From: a virus | Virus record (IMG/VR): IMGVR_UViG_3300047474_000115 | Location: 1-21,937 of that record | Strand: one strand, 5' to 3' | DNA: 21,937 nucleotides | Part shown: one piece after another, positions 14,382 to 21,937 of the stretch | How positions within the stretch are numbered: position 1 is the stretch's first letter | Layout of the letters: each line of letters starts with the position of its first letter | The notes under the pieces: model-generated | Seen by the model: the letters and a program-made list of their open reading frames with translations, nothing else | Databases searched by the model: none | Told to the model about the DNA's origin: nothing | Program-made: the position numbers and the translations under genes

Positions 14382-15887
14382 TTAACCACTTAAATTAGAC
14401 AGAAAGCCAACATTGGTGCTTGGGAAAGACCGATTCGGGCCCCAAAGAACTCGGACACCACCGTTTCCACCCTGACAGTAATAAGCCGTACCGCCGAGCG
14501 AGGTTCCCCCACCGGCTCCACCGCCGCCAAACATTCCTCCTGATCCTGAGTAACGAGTACTTGAACCTTTGTTTGAAGCATATCCGTTAGTTGCGGCCGA
14601 TACCTCTGCCGTAGTTCTAGGCATGCCGGTACTATCATTATCTGTCGCACCAAAGTTAGGATAGCTATGGCCGCCCGCACTATTAGAAGTGCCATCTTCG
14701 CCACCCGATCCGCCAACGCCACCATGATGATTAGTTGTGCCGTTGTTGTTGTTGTAGAAAGAGTTTGAGTTAAAGCCGCTTCTTATACTTGAATAAACAC
14801 CAGAAGGCCCTTCTCCGAAGAGGCCCACGCCACCTCCCCCACCAAATGAATAGGTTGAAGATTGGTATCCACCTCCACCCGAGCCCGCACCACCTGTACC
14901 ATCAATACTGTTGTTCAGTGTGTTGCTACCGTTTCCTGTGGATTGATACCCATAATAGCCATTTCCGCCACTTCCTGAGTAGCCTCCTGCGCCACCTCCA
15001 CCGCCGTAGCCATTGGACGAACACATTCCGCCCCTACCTTCACTAATGTTTCCAGGGGTAATACTTCCTGCGAGAGGTTTAGCAATGTTAGAAAAAGCAG
15101 TACAACTATGTCTCCCGCCTTCAGCCGTAAATAGAAGTGTGCCGTTTTTAGAGATAGTAGAATCTTGTCCGTGACCAGTATTCCAACCACCTACACCGGA
15201 AGAAATTTCTATGGTATCTCCTGCTACTACAGCGATATCATTGGCCCACGCTAGTGCGCCACCCCCGCCCGCTGAGTTAGCCCAATTACCTGCTCCTGCG
15301 GCCCCTGCGCCAACGAGTACGGCACAGAAAGAAGTAACGCCATCCGGCACTGTCCAAGTAGTAGTCTTTGGCCCAGAGTGTTGACTTGAGTCCATTTGAG
15401 CTTCAAAACAAATGACTTCTCCACGCGGGAAACCAACAGTTGAGCCGAGAGTACCAAGCCATTGTCGTTTAGTGGCAGTCGCACCCACACAAACAAATAT
15501 TTCGCCGTTTGTTGTGTTGATAAACATAGTTCCTAAAGAATCTGCATTTCCTGTACTTGTTGTTGGATCTCCGGCAGACGTAAGATTTGATACCGCCGCA
15601 CCATTAACAAATTTTTGTAGGGTTGCGTTATATACCAGTGTCTGGCCCGCTGATGCCCCACTAATTTGGAAACCTAAGTTCCCAAGTGCCGCATTAGGAC
15701 TCTGGAGGTCACTGAGGTTATTGGCTTGCAATAAGCCAAGAGCGGCGATTGCGTCTGTTTCACTATTGATCGCTTCGATAGCTTTACCCAAATACACCAG
15801 ATCCTTTGGATCGGTAGTACTCGCGGCCAAAGCCTGAGCTTTGGAATCTATCGCGGTGATCAGCGTATTAAAGTTGTAAGCTGTCAT
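14382..15887 (-). CDS. Glycine-rich tail fibre / adhesin, 501 aa
   Basis: 501 residues. The N-terminal ~130 are helical then beta-like (IEAINSETDAIAALGLLQANNLSDL), with a tail-fibre-like SLGTMFINTTNGEIFVCVGA segment. From about residue 155 (EVICFEAQM) to the end the chain is Gly/Ser/Asn/Tyr-rich, with many GGGGAGGYSGSGG-type runs between beta stretches such as WTVPDGVTSFCAVLVGAGAAG. Glycine-rich domains of this sort form the receptor-binding tips of several phage adhesins and pack as polyglycine-type helices. It should be exposed and fast-evolving. It follows the large fibre gene by 3 bases, and a DW-motif chaperone gene comes next. Receptor recognition is the likely job; the receptor cannot be told from sequence. 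Confidence 0.85.
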   Translation of the reverse strand: MTAYNFNTLITAIDSKAQALAASTTDPKDLVYLGKAIEAINSETDAIAALGLLQANNLSDLQSPNAALGNLGFQISGASAGQTLVYNATLQKFVNGAAVSNLTSAGDPTTSTGNADSLGTMFINTTNGEIFVCVGATATKRQWLGTLGSTVGFPRGEVICFEAQMDSSQHSGPKTTTWTVPDGVTSFCAVLVGAGAAGAGNWANSAGGGGALAWANDIAVVAGDTIEISSGVGGWNTGHGQDSTISKNGTLLFTAEGGRHSCTAFSNIAKPLAGSITPGNISEGRGGMCSSNGYGGGGGAGGYSGSGGNGYYGYQSTGNGSNTLNNSIDGTGGAGSGGGGYQSSTYSFGGGGGVGLFGEGPSGVYSSIRSGFNSNSFYNNNNGTTNHHGGVGGSGGEDGTSNSAGGHSYPNFGATDNDSTGMPRTTAEVSAATNGYASNKGSSTRYSGSGGMFGGGGAGGGTSLGGTAYYCQGGNGGVRVLWGPNRSFPSTNVGFLSNLSG

Positions 15888-15890
15888 TCT

Positions 15891-17837
15891 TTATACTCCG
15901 AGGTTTAGTAAGTTTTCGTCTTCTAGGGCTATAATTTGTTCATCACGGGTGGCTAGAAGAGCATCCACTTGGTTTTGGGTGTAAGTATTAGCTACTTGAA
16001 AGGTTCCAAACGCCGCTATCGTGATTTCATCCCCTGTGTTTGCAGGGGTTCCGAGGATAACCTCGATGTTGTTGGTTGCAGTATAGTCAGACGGGGTTAA
16101 GAGTACGCCGTTCTGAAATACTTGAACAAACCCAATATCATAGGAGCAAGGGAAGGTAGTGTCAGACCCTGTGTATCCAGTTGAGTTAGTTCCTACTATA
16201 TAATGTTTGTAGTTTATGAGCCCGTTTACCTGAGAGCCCGCGTCCATCCATGCGCCTTGTTGGCTCCAGATTTTTAGCTGGTCTGTGCCTGTGTCAAACC
16301 ACATATCCCCCGCAACGATATCTACTGTCGGGGCGGTTGCACTTACATGATAAACACCAAAAAATTGCTGTACGTCTTGAGTAGCTGAATTTGCTAAATC
16401 TGCGTAGTACTTGGATGAATACAAACTTCCGGATACTGGTGAGCCCATCTGATTAGCCCAGTTCTGAGCTAGAGTTGCAGATCCGGCCGCATTATTTTCA
16501 GAGGTCAGTGCGTTGGCCGCACTAGTGGCGGCATTGGTGGCACTTCCTAAAATAGCATCAACGTAGGATTTGCTGGTCGCATCTCCTGCCAATGTTGGGG
16601 TGGCAAGATTAAGTATCTTGTTATTGCCGAGGTCTAGAGCCCCTGACAGAGTGCCGCCCGTCTTGTTTAAGAACGTATCTACATAGGTCTTATTAGTGGC
16701 GTCTGTACCCACAGTTGGGGCAGGGAGGCCGGTAATAGCATTGGAGTTTGTGTTGATGTCACCCGACATTGTGCCGCCCGCTAGGGGTAGCTTTGTCGCT
16801 ATCTCGTTAGTAATCGTTGTCGAGAAGTTAGGGTCATCTGCTAGTGCCGCCGCCAATTCGTTAAGCGTATCTAAAGTCCCTGGGGCTGAGTCAACTAAGT
16901 CGGCAAGACCAGTATCCACATATAACTTCGTGGCCGCATCAAGAGGATTAACAGGGGCCGATAGATTTGTAACCGTCCCAGAAGTTCCTGCGTTTAGGTT
17001 AAGTGAACCTGAGATGTTAACGTCTTGGAAACTACTTGTTCCAATAGATGTAACGTCACCCGTTACAGGGCCCACATGAGTACCTGTTGTAGTACCCGTC
17101 ACCGCGCCTGTGATATTACCCGTTACGTTACCTACAAAGTTTGTACTTGCAGTAATAACCGTGCCCGTAACGGCAGTAGCCGTAGACGCGCCAATTACGG
17201 TGTTATCAATGCTACCACCATCAATATTAACGCCAGTGCCAAGATTAGCAGTACCATTAACATGGATGTTTGTAGAGACAGTCACACTGCTCAGAGCGGC
17301 CGTTCCTGTTAAGACATTTATCCCGCCGGACAGGTCTATATTGTCGCCATAGATTGTATCTATGTACCCAATGCCATCAATATAAATATCTTGGTACTGT
17401 AGGGCCGCACTACCAATGTCTATGGTATTCGTAATTTTTGGCGTCATCTGTGCCAAATGGGTTGTTGTATTTAGCTCAAACCAGACTGCCTGTGCGGCCA
17501 GATTACTTTGGCAGATGTGTACGCGGTTAGTTGTAGTGTTAATCCATATTGAGCCTACAGAGTAACCGTAGGTAGCGTCATCAATGGATGACGGATCAGC
17601 TACTGCGTTTGTATTATTTCTTCCACCAACACCGCCATTAATATCTAAGAGATACCCAACAACAGAGGTCGATAAGGGTATTGGCGCTCCATCATTAGTA
17701 GTGCCTGTATGGGTGTGCCCAGAGGTTCCGCCAAAAGCGTCTGCAATAGCATTAAATTCAGCGTTAAGAGGCGGTGCAGTAATATTTGCACCGTTAATGA
17801 TGTCAGCAACGGAAGTTCTAGAGTAACCTATTGTCAT
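15891..17837 (-). CDS. Large tail fibre protein with VTG and YVD repeats, 648 aa
   Basis: 648 residues, starting immediately after the tail tubular protein B stop (TAA then ATG). Residues 1-60 form a virion-attachment-like head with PPLNAEFNAIADAF and a GHTHTGTTNDGAPI motif. The middle (~170-290) is a string of short G-x-VTG repeats (GNVTGNITGAVTG, then GPVTGDVTS), typical of thin beta-structured fibre shafts. Then come phage-fibre repeats ending in TKLYVD, NKTYVD and SKSYVD with LAGGTMSGDI and TGGTLSGAL. An Ala-rich helical stretch follows, then a beta-rich C-terminal domain (QVFQNGVLLTPSDY) and a final short coiled coil. Size and repeats fit a trimeric tail fibre bound to the tubular tail. 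In T7 the fibre gene lies after the internal proteins; here it comes before them. Confidence 0.87.
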   Translation of the reverse strand: MTIGYSRTSVADIINGANITAPPLNAEFNAIADAFGGTSGHTHTGTTNDGAPIPLSTSVVGYLLDINGGVGGRNNTNAVADPSSIDDATYGYSVGSIWINTTTNRVHICQSNLAAQAVWFELNTTTHLAQMTPKITNTIDIGSAALQYQDIYIDGIGYIDTIYGDNIDLSGGINVLTGTAALSSVTVSTNIHVNGTANLGTGVNIDGGSIDNTVIGASTATAVTGTVITASTNFVGNVTGNITGAVTGTTTGTHVGPVTGDVTSIGTSSFQDVNISGSLNLNAGTSGTVTNLSAPVNPLDAATKLYVDTGLADLVDSAPGTLDTLNELAAALADDPNFSTTITNEIATKLPLAGGTMSGDINTNSNAITGLPAPTVGTDATNKTYVDTFLNKTGGTLSGALDLGNNKILNLATPTLAGDATSKSYVDAILGSATNAATSAANALTSENNAAGSATLAQNWANQMGSPVSGSLYSSKYYADLANSATQDVQQFFGVYHVSATAPTVDIVAGDMWFDTGTDQLKIWSQQGAWMDAGSQVNGLINYKHYIVGTNSTGYTGSDTTFPCSYDIGFVQVFQNGVLLTPSDYTATNNIEVILGTPANTGDEITIAAFGTFQVANTYTQNQVDALLATRDEQIIALEDENLLNLGV

Positions 17838-19739
17838 TTATAATCTTCCCGCTATTGAGAATTCAAAGACAATGCCTTGAATACTGTATGGTTCAGTTAT
17901 CCCTAAAGTTACGAAAGTGGCTTGTGCCGCCTGACCAGATCCTTGGACATCTGTGGTGATGATGGGCTTATCCGTGCCGCCATACGCCACATTAACGCCG
18001 TTATACGTTATGTTTATGCCTTTATAGACTACTGGGGCCCCCTCAGAAACTTGCACCCAAGAATTGGGTTTTGCAGTCTTAGGGTCATTCCAATCGTAGT
18101 TTAGAGCCATGTTCATTTCTAGCGGCCCCTCTGCTCTGATGAAGGTGTTTACTTTCCGCATAACTTTTCTTACTTCAGTCTCCCCGAAGTCAAAAAACGG
18201 AGTGGCATAAATGGCTAGTATTTTAGATCCATCAAAGGAGTTATCTCCATTTTCACTCCGGTAAACTTTTCCGTTGTGGTCGCCGTGCAAGACTACCTCA
18301 ACATTGTTAACGTATTCGCTAACAGCACAACTTGCGCGTACTCCAACCATCTCCCCGAATTCCCATCCGAGCCGCTGATCAGCACTCCGCAAACCACCTA
18401 TAATTCCAAAGCTTTCTTCCTGATCCACAACATTTGGAGGATCAATGAAGTACCTAATTTGGCTTTTTGAGCGGATAACAACGCCAACCAAAGAGTCTAC
18501 ATCGTAGACATGGGGTAACTCCCTGAGAAGTTGTTGTATCGGCTTAGAAATTGTTTCTAGTTCAATGTCACCAATACGAGATGTGCCCGCAACAGGCCGG
18601 AAACCATCTGGTGCTAAAAATATCAAATCTCCGCCTATCTCTAAGACAGAGTCTCGGGCCATACAGCCCACATTATTCGTAACATGCTCAATAGAAAAGT
18701 CGCCATTGGCGCTGACTATCGACTTCTTAATGTTGTTCTCACCGAATAAAAATAAGTCATCTCGGAAAGTCTTAAATGCAACGATATCAAACCCAGCAAT
18801 TTGCTGTCCAGCACCTACACTAGCGCCCTGAGAGGTCACTGCCGCATTCCAATCAAATGGATTATTCGGGCTTGAGTGAGCTAACTTTGACGGGTCTGTA
18901 GGATCACCACTTAAAAACAGGTGATTTTTAAATACGTCCACAATAGAGGGCTGGTCTAAACACTGAGATCCCCCTGCATTTAGGGCATCTACCCCTGAGT
19001 TGGAGCTAACAATAACATTCCAATATAGGCCGTTATAGACAAGGGCGTTATTCGCACCATCTACAAAACAAATCATGTTACCAGAGCCGAAATTAAAATT
19101 AACAGATCTTACTCGGTTAATTGGCGTAATTTGCCCAAAAACAGACATTCTACGCAACTCAACACCGGCTGAGTTAATAGGAACAACCTTCTGCCATCCT
19201 CCGCCCGTTTCTTTGTAGAAACAGTACTCATTAACGTCTATCTCAATTACATCTCCGGCGCTTGCTGGGGTGTTAAGAACAAACTCATCTCCCCCCGCCG
19301 TATTTAAATTAATAGTAAAATCAAGAAGAACATATTTTCTTGTGCCATTAATGTAGGCCCAAGTATTGTTAGCAACAAGAACGTCCAGAGTTCTGCCGTT
19401 GTCATCAAAGCCAATGAACGATGTCTGCCCCGCCACGGCCGTAAATTTAAAAGTCTTTACTTTTCTAGTGGCCCAAAGTTCTTTCCCGCCCGTTAGATCA
19501 TTCTTAAAGAAGTCCAAAGACAAGATTTTTCCACCGCCATTGAGCGGGTCAACTTCCGGCGCATACGATCTGTATGGTGCGTACCCTTCTATTCTCCGGT
19601 ATCCCCCAAACAACGAAGGCTCAAAGTTCACAAGCCGTATTGCACTACCTGGACTATTCTCAGATAGGTCGAGGTGGTTCTCATTAGAGTTTAACCCCCC
19701 TCCGCAAACGACTTTGTAACTTTCAATTTGATCTGGCAT
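17838..19739 (-). CDS. Tail tubular protein B (T7 gp12-like nozzle), 633 aa
   Basis: 633 residues, almost entirely beta-like with no membrane segments. The N-terminus has GGLNSNENHLDLSENSPGSA then LVNFEPSLFGGYRRIEGYAPY, typical of podovirus nozzle proteins, followed by GGKILSLDFFKN and, further on, LFLFGENNIKKSIV and LVGVVIRSKSQIRYF. It forms the hexameric nozzle at the tail end, through which DNA leaves. Its start is directly adjacent to the stop of the tail tubular protein A gene (TAG then ATG), the same gene order as T7 11-12. T7 gp12 is longer (794 residues), but shorter marine versions are common. I am confident in this assignment from order and sequence character. Confidence 0.85.
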   Translation of the reverse strand: MPDQIESYKVVCGGGLNSNENHLDLSENSPGSAIRLVNFEPSLFGGYRRIEGYAPYRSYAPEVDPLNGGGKILSLDFFKNDLTGGKELWATRKVKTFKFTAVAGQTSFIGFDDNGRTLDVLVANNTWAYINGTRKYVLLDFTINLNTAGGDEFVLNTPASAGDVIEIDVNEYCFYKETGGGWQKVVPINSAGVELRRMSVFGQITPINRVRSVNFNFGSGNMICFVDGANNALVYNGLYWNVIVSSNSGVDALNAGGSQCLDQPSIVDVFKNHLFLSGDPTDPSKLAHSSPNNPFDWNAAVTSQGASVGAGQQIAGFDIVAFKTFRDDLFLFGENNIKKSIVSANGDFSIEHVTNNVGCMARDSVLEIGGDLIFLAPDGFRPVAGTSRIGDIELETISKPIQQLLRELPHVYDVDSLVGVVIRSKSQIRYFIDPPNVVDQEESFGIIGGLRSADQRLGWEFGEMVGVRASCAVSEYVNNVEVVLHGDHNGKVYRSENGDNSFDGSKILAIYATPFFDFGETEVRKVMRKVNTFIRAEGPLEMNMALNYDWNDPKTAKPNSWVQVSEGAPVVYKGINITYNGVNVAYGGTDKPIITTDVQGSGQAAQATFVTLGITEPYSIQGIVFEFSIAGRL

Positions 19740-20450
19740 CTAGAAATAAGCCCTAACCACTCGTAGAGTCCGAGTATCCGTAACCGTCTGGTACTGATTG
19801 ATTAGAATTCCTTGCATGTTTTTAATGCCCTCTTGAAAAAGCTGGAGAGCAATACTGGCCGCCTCATTATTGTTCCTAAATAAGTGCATCTGACTTAGCG
19901 CACCCTCAATAATGACATAGTCATAGGGTGTAGGAATTCTGGTAGCGTCAGTATTTAACTGTAAATCTGCGTAGTTTAGGTAATAGCGATATTGTATAAC
20001 GTAAGGCTTATCCGGAGTAGGAGACACGATATACCCGTTACCGTGGGCGGGAGCTACTAAAGTAGGTAGTCCGAGGCCCGTAGAGTTATCCGCGTCTAAA
20101 TCATCTGTCCGGTGCTTATCGTAATAAACATCCCGCGATATAAATTTGAGCTTAGATGTTGAATTTCCCAGTAGTGGATTTTTCGCCACTATAAAACTTT
20201 CAAAATCTGCTGTTTTAAAGTACTGAGGCCAAGAGTAATCTTCCTGCCCCACATTCAAAGTTTGCGTATGTTCCGCAGAATTAAAAGGCCACTCGTACTC
20301 CGCCGCGTTTATTTGCGCGATAGAGTTTCTTATGGCGTCTTTTGCTAGGGCTTGAACCCCTCTACAACCAGTAAATTCAACTACCTTTACCTCAACTTCG
20401 TTGAGTCTTCGTAGAAGCTGGTTAGTTAAATTTATAAAAGATGTAGCCAT
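19740..20450 (-). CDS. Tail tubular protein A (T7 gp11-like gatekeeper), 236 aa
   Basis: 236 residues starting MATSFINLTNQLLRRLNEVE. It has the helical N-terminus, a DAIRNSIAQINAAEYEWPFN segment, then beta segments (YIVSPTPDKPYVIQYRYYLNYADL), and a PTPYDYVIIEGALSQMHLF helix, all typical of the gp11/gatekeeper family that links the portal to the nozzle. T7 gp11 is 196 residues. The start ATG at 20450-20448 has only a weak ribosome site (GGGG, partly in the trailing U-rich tract of the terminator). Transcription must read through or restart beyond the terminator that precedes it. Confidence 0.85.
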   Translation of the reverse strand: MATSFINLTNQLLRRLNEVEVKVVEFTGCRGVQALAKDAIRNSIAQINAAEYEWPFNSAEHTQTLNVGQEDYSWPQYFKTADFESFIVAKNPLLGNSTSKLKFISRDVYYDKHRTDDLDADNSTGLGLPTLVAPAHGNGYIVSPTPDKPYVIQYRYYLNYADLQLNTDATRIPTPYDYVIIEGALSQMHLFRNNNEAASIALQLFQEGIKNMQGILINQYQTVTDTRTLRVVRAYF

Positions 20451-20458
20451 TCAAGAAC

Positions 20459-20498
20459 CCCAAAAATAAGGAAAGGAGCCCCCATTACAGGGGCCCCT
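20459..20498 (-). terminator. Rho-independent terminator after the capsid gene
   Basis: On the minus strand, AGGGGCCCC and GGGGCUCCU (20498-20474) can form a 9-bp, GC-rich stem with one G-U pair and a 7-base loop. It is followed by UUUCCUUAUUUUU. It lies 11 bases past the capsid stop and just before tail tubular protein A. T7 has its main terminator at the same place, after gene 10. Partial read-through would give a high capsid to tail protein ratio. Confidence 0.85.
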
Positions 20499-20509
20499 AA
20501 GTTTGCTAC

Positions 20510-21568
20510 TTAGGCTACGTTGTAAGTGGCAGTCATGATCGCTTCTGGACGAAGGATCTTACGGCCGTACAACTGCATCCCACGCACGATGTCAGCAAAA
20601 GATGCTGTATCGCGGTAGCTTTCAGTCTTATTGAGTTGTTGAGCAGTTGCTACGGCAGACTTATGCCCAGCTACTACAGTACCAAAGTTAGTCTCAGAAC
20701 CAGTTGAAAGTACAGTACCGGCTCCAGTTCCAACGTAAGGAAGGTTATTTGACTTGTAGACTTTAAAGCCTCGGATCAAGCCTTCACCAACGCGGCCGTT
20801 GCGAATTTCTTCACCACCACCAAAGTCAGCCGAAACGAACTTGGAATTTTCGTCCATGAGCATTTCGTAGAAAACTGGATCTGCTACAAACCAACGATCC
20901 GCTGTATCAACATTAGCTTCGTCCATCTTACGAGCCATTCGGTTAAGAATAGCCAATGGAGAAGTAATGCCGCCAGCACCACCACCAGCCGCAACTGGGA
21001 TAGAAGTAGCTTCAGCGTCAACACCTAAATCAGATCCACCAAAGTCGAGGATTGACAAAGCGTTTGCCGCTAAAAGCTCATCGTTTCCTGCGCCTGAGTC
21101 TGCTTTCGTGCCATTTACGGCGCTACGGCGTACCCAAACATTGGAACCATTAAGCTCCCAACCAGACAAGTAACCAAGTACTTCAGCATCAAAAGTATCG
21201 CGTAGCTTGTATGCCGCACGATCCGTTGCCAAATCCATGAAATTTACATGGGAGTGGGCGGTTTCGATGTCATCCATCTTGAACATAAAGTAGTTGGCTT
21301 GATCAATTACGAGCGAGAAATCTGCATCACTCAAATCTTGAGCGGCTACTTGAGTTCCCCGAGCGTAAGTTGAAACAGTGATTTCTGGCTCTTTGATAAT
21401 CTTAACACTGTCTCCAAATGAGCTAATCTCGCCCAAATAATCGGTGTTAGTAATATCTTCGCAGACACTGCTCTTGCGAAATTCCTTTTGAACACGTTTG
21501 CTATAAAGTACGGCCGAAAAGTTACCATTTGGTAAGTTATTGTGACCGCTTGCGCTATTAAAAGCCAT
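20510..21568 (-). CDS. Major capsid protein (T7 gp10-like, HK97 fold), 352 aa
   Basis: 352 residues from ATG 21568-21566. The start is decided by a near-perfect AAGGAGG six bases upstream; the open frame to 21610 would add 14 residues with no ribosome site. The sequence shows YSKRVQKEFRKSSVCEDITNTDY, a GEISSFGDSVKIIKEPEITV beta strand, then QDLSDADFSLVIDQANYFMFKMDDIE, and a long helix with DLATDRAAYKLRDTFD. These are the N-arm, E-loop and spine-helix parts of T7-type capsid proteins. Later comes NRMARKMDEANV and the closing LYGRKILRPEAIM. It builds the icosahedral shell. No ribosomal frameshift product like T7 gp10B is evident, since a terminator follows directly. Confidence 0.9.
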   Translation of the reverse strand: MAFNSASGHNNLPNGNFSAVLYSKRVQKEFRKSSVCEDITNTDYLGEISSFGDSVKIIKEPEITVSTYARGTQVAAQDLSDADFSLVIDQANYFMFKMDDIETAHSHVNFMDLATDRAAYKLRDTFDAEVLGYLSGWELNGSNVWVRRSAVNGTKADSGAGNDELLAANALSILDFGGSDLGVDAEATSIPVAAGGGAGGITSPLAILNRMARKMDEANVDTADRWFVADPVFYEMLMDENSKFVSADFGGGEEIRNGRVGEGLIRGFKVYKSNNLPYVGTGAGTVLSTGSETNFGTVVAGHKSAVATAQQLNKTESYRDTASFADIVRGMQLYGRKILRPEAIMTATYNVA

Positions 21569-21574
21569 GAATGG

Positions 21575-21581
21575 CCTCCTT
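21575..21581 (-). promoter_or_regulatory. Strong ribosome binding site of the capsid gene
   Basis: AAGGAGG on the minus strand, complementary to the 3' end of 16S rRNA over seven bases and six bases before the capsid ATG. It is the best such site in the window and fixes the capsid start. Confidence 0.9.
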
Positions 21582-21602
21582 ATTAAGTTAAGTTGTGTGA
21601 AA

Positions 21603-21617
21603 AACCTCAAAGAGGTT
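21603..21617 (-). terminator. Weak terminator-like hairpin in the capsid leader
   Basis: Minus-strand AACCUC, loop UUU, GAGGUU form a 6-bp stem followed by three more U and then C. The U run is short, so termination would be weak. A role as a 5' stabilising or RNase-processing hairpin 35 bases before the capsid start is just as likely. Confidence 0.35.
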
Positions 21618-21688
21618 GGTACAAAACAGAACGAACCAAGGTGCTAAGGGCTGAATAACTACTGGGTAACTTTTCTCTTTATAAACAA

Positions 21689-21710
21689 GCACATAGTCGA
21701 AACTATGGGC
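21689..21710 (-). promoter_or_regulatory. UUCG-loop stem in the capsid leader
   Basis: On the minus strand, CAUAGU and ACUAUG pair perfectly around a UUCG loop; two further pairs form beyond one C-U mismatch. The loop is closed by U-A, not the extra-stable C-G. It probably acts in the capsid leader RNA, by protecting or processing the 5' end; function is inferred. Confidence 0.4.
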
Positions 21711-21872
21711 TTCCTTATTGATCCAAGGGCCAATAGGACAGGTAACTTAAACTGTTCTTCTGAATAATTGCAAAGGTAGGCAAAATATGCGGCTTTGCGG
21801 CATTTACGAACTGTGTTAGTTCATAACATATTTGGTGTTGTTATAACACGATAGTTATGTCTCTTACAAGTG

Positions 21873-21937
21873 TTATCTTGCGCCACCAGATAAGTCATAC
21901 TCGAAAGTTCCTTCTCGAATAGACTTCTGAATAGCAT
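21873..21937 (-). CDS. C-terminus of an upstream gene (possibly scaffolding protein)
   Basis: Reading from the window edge, one minus-strand frame gives AIQKSIREGTFEYDLSGGAR and then TAA. Only about 20 codons are visible, so the family cannot be read from sequence. In T7-type phages the gene just before the capsid gene encodes the scaffolding protein, which is the best guess from order. An alternative frame opens with ATG and runs 38 codons, but it has no ribosome site in the window. Confidence 0.4.
   Translation of the reverse strand, partial: AIQKSIREGTFEYDLSGGAR

Larger units (their letters stand above)
21569..21872 (-). other. Hairpin-rich 304-base leader upstream of the capsid gene
   Basis: No believable gene on either strand. 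The minus-strand RNA could form several stem-loops: GAACU/AGUUC (21808-21822); a nested structure with CAUAAC/GUUAUG outside and GUGUU/AACAC inside (21822-21859); CAUAGU-UUCG-ACUAUG (21692-21707), extendable with one mismatch; and AACCUC/GAGGUU (21603-21617) followed by a short U run. I see no convincing T7-type or sigma-70 promoter. This is where a late promoter would be expected, so the region most likely holds the promoter plus a structured 5' leader for capsid mRNA. Confidence 0.6.

Noticed and set aside
15412-15837. Plus-strand open frame of 141 codons
   Set aside because: Antisense to the glycine-rich fibre gene; no ribosome site and no recognisable protein features.
21678-21683. TATAAA on the minus strand as a -10 box
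   Set aside because: No matching -35 element at the right distance; AT-rich leader makes a chance match likely.
21790-21803. GCCGCA-AA-GCCGCA in the capsid leader as an operator or hairpin
   Set aside because: It is a short direct repeat with only a 4-bp flanking stem; too weak to call a site.

Overview
This window is part of a tailed double-stranded DNA phage genome, about 22 kb of the late virion and lysis block. All believable genes lie on the minus strand, so transcription runs from base 21937 towards base 1. Genes are packed tightly: most junctions overlap by a few bases or leave under 15, and only one stretch of about 300 bases lacks a gene. The order major capsid protein, terminator, tail tubular protein A, tail tubular protein B, fibre is typical of T7-type podoviruses. 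A phage-type halogenase, a copper-fold tail protein and glycine-rich and collagen-like fibres suggest a marine or other aquatic host. The host cannot be named from this sequence. No polymerase, integrase, tRNA or packaging gene is present.

Layout in the direction of transcription. (1) 21937-20451: the tail end of an upstream gene, a hairpin-rich 304-base leader, the major capsid gene with a very strong ribosome site, and a rho-independent terminator placed as in T7 after gene 10. (2) 20450-17838: tail tubular proteins A and B, which make the short tail. (3) 17837-12441: a host-recognition region with a large fibre, a glycine-rich fibre, two small tail-assembly-chaperone-like genes, a collagen-like protein, a small unknown protein, and a protein joining a cupredoxin fold to a Trp/Tyr/Cys-rich end. 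(4) 12457-10916: a flavin-dependent tryptophan halogenase homologue with a C-terminal Cys-rich, zinc-ribbon-like tail. (5) 10904-7981: a lysis region with an XhlA/holin-like membrane protein, a GH24 endolysin with a C-terminal membrane segment, and overlapping inner and outer spanins; a large coiled-coil virion protein sits inside it. (6) 7997-1: internal or ejection proteins, namely a coiled-coil protein ending in an S74 chaperone domain, two small or medium proteins of unknown function, a 997-residue protein with a lysozyme/transglycosylase-like domain, and a protein of at least 754 residues that runs off the left edge.

How the parts fit: the capsid and tubular proteins build the particle, the fibres and their chaperones set host range, the internal proteins are probably ejected to cross the envelope, and the lysis genes open a Gram-negative cell (a two-component spanin implies an outer membrane). 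The most unusual part is 10916-13626, where a halogenase with intact catalytic residues is translationally coupled to tail genes and lies two genes from a protein with a complete type-1 copper site and many aromatic residues. Whether the halogenase acts on a virion protein, a host metabolite or something else is open.
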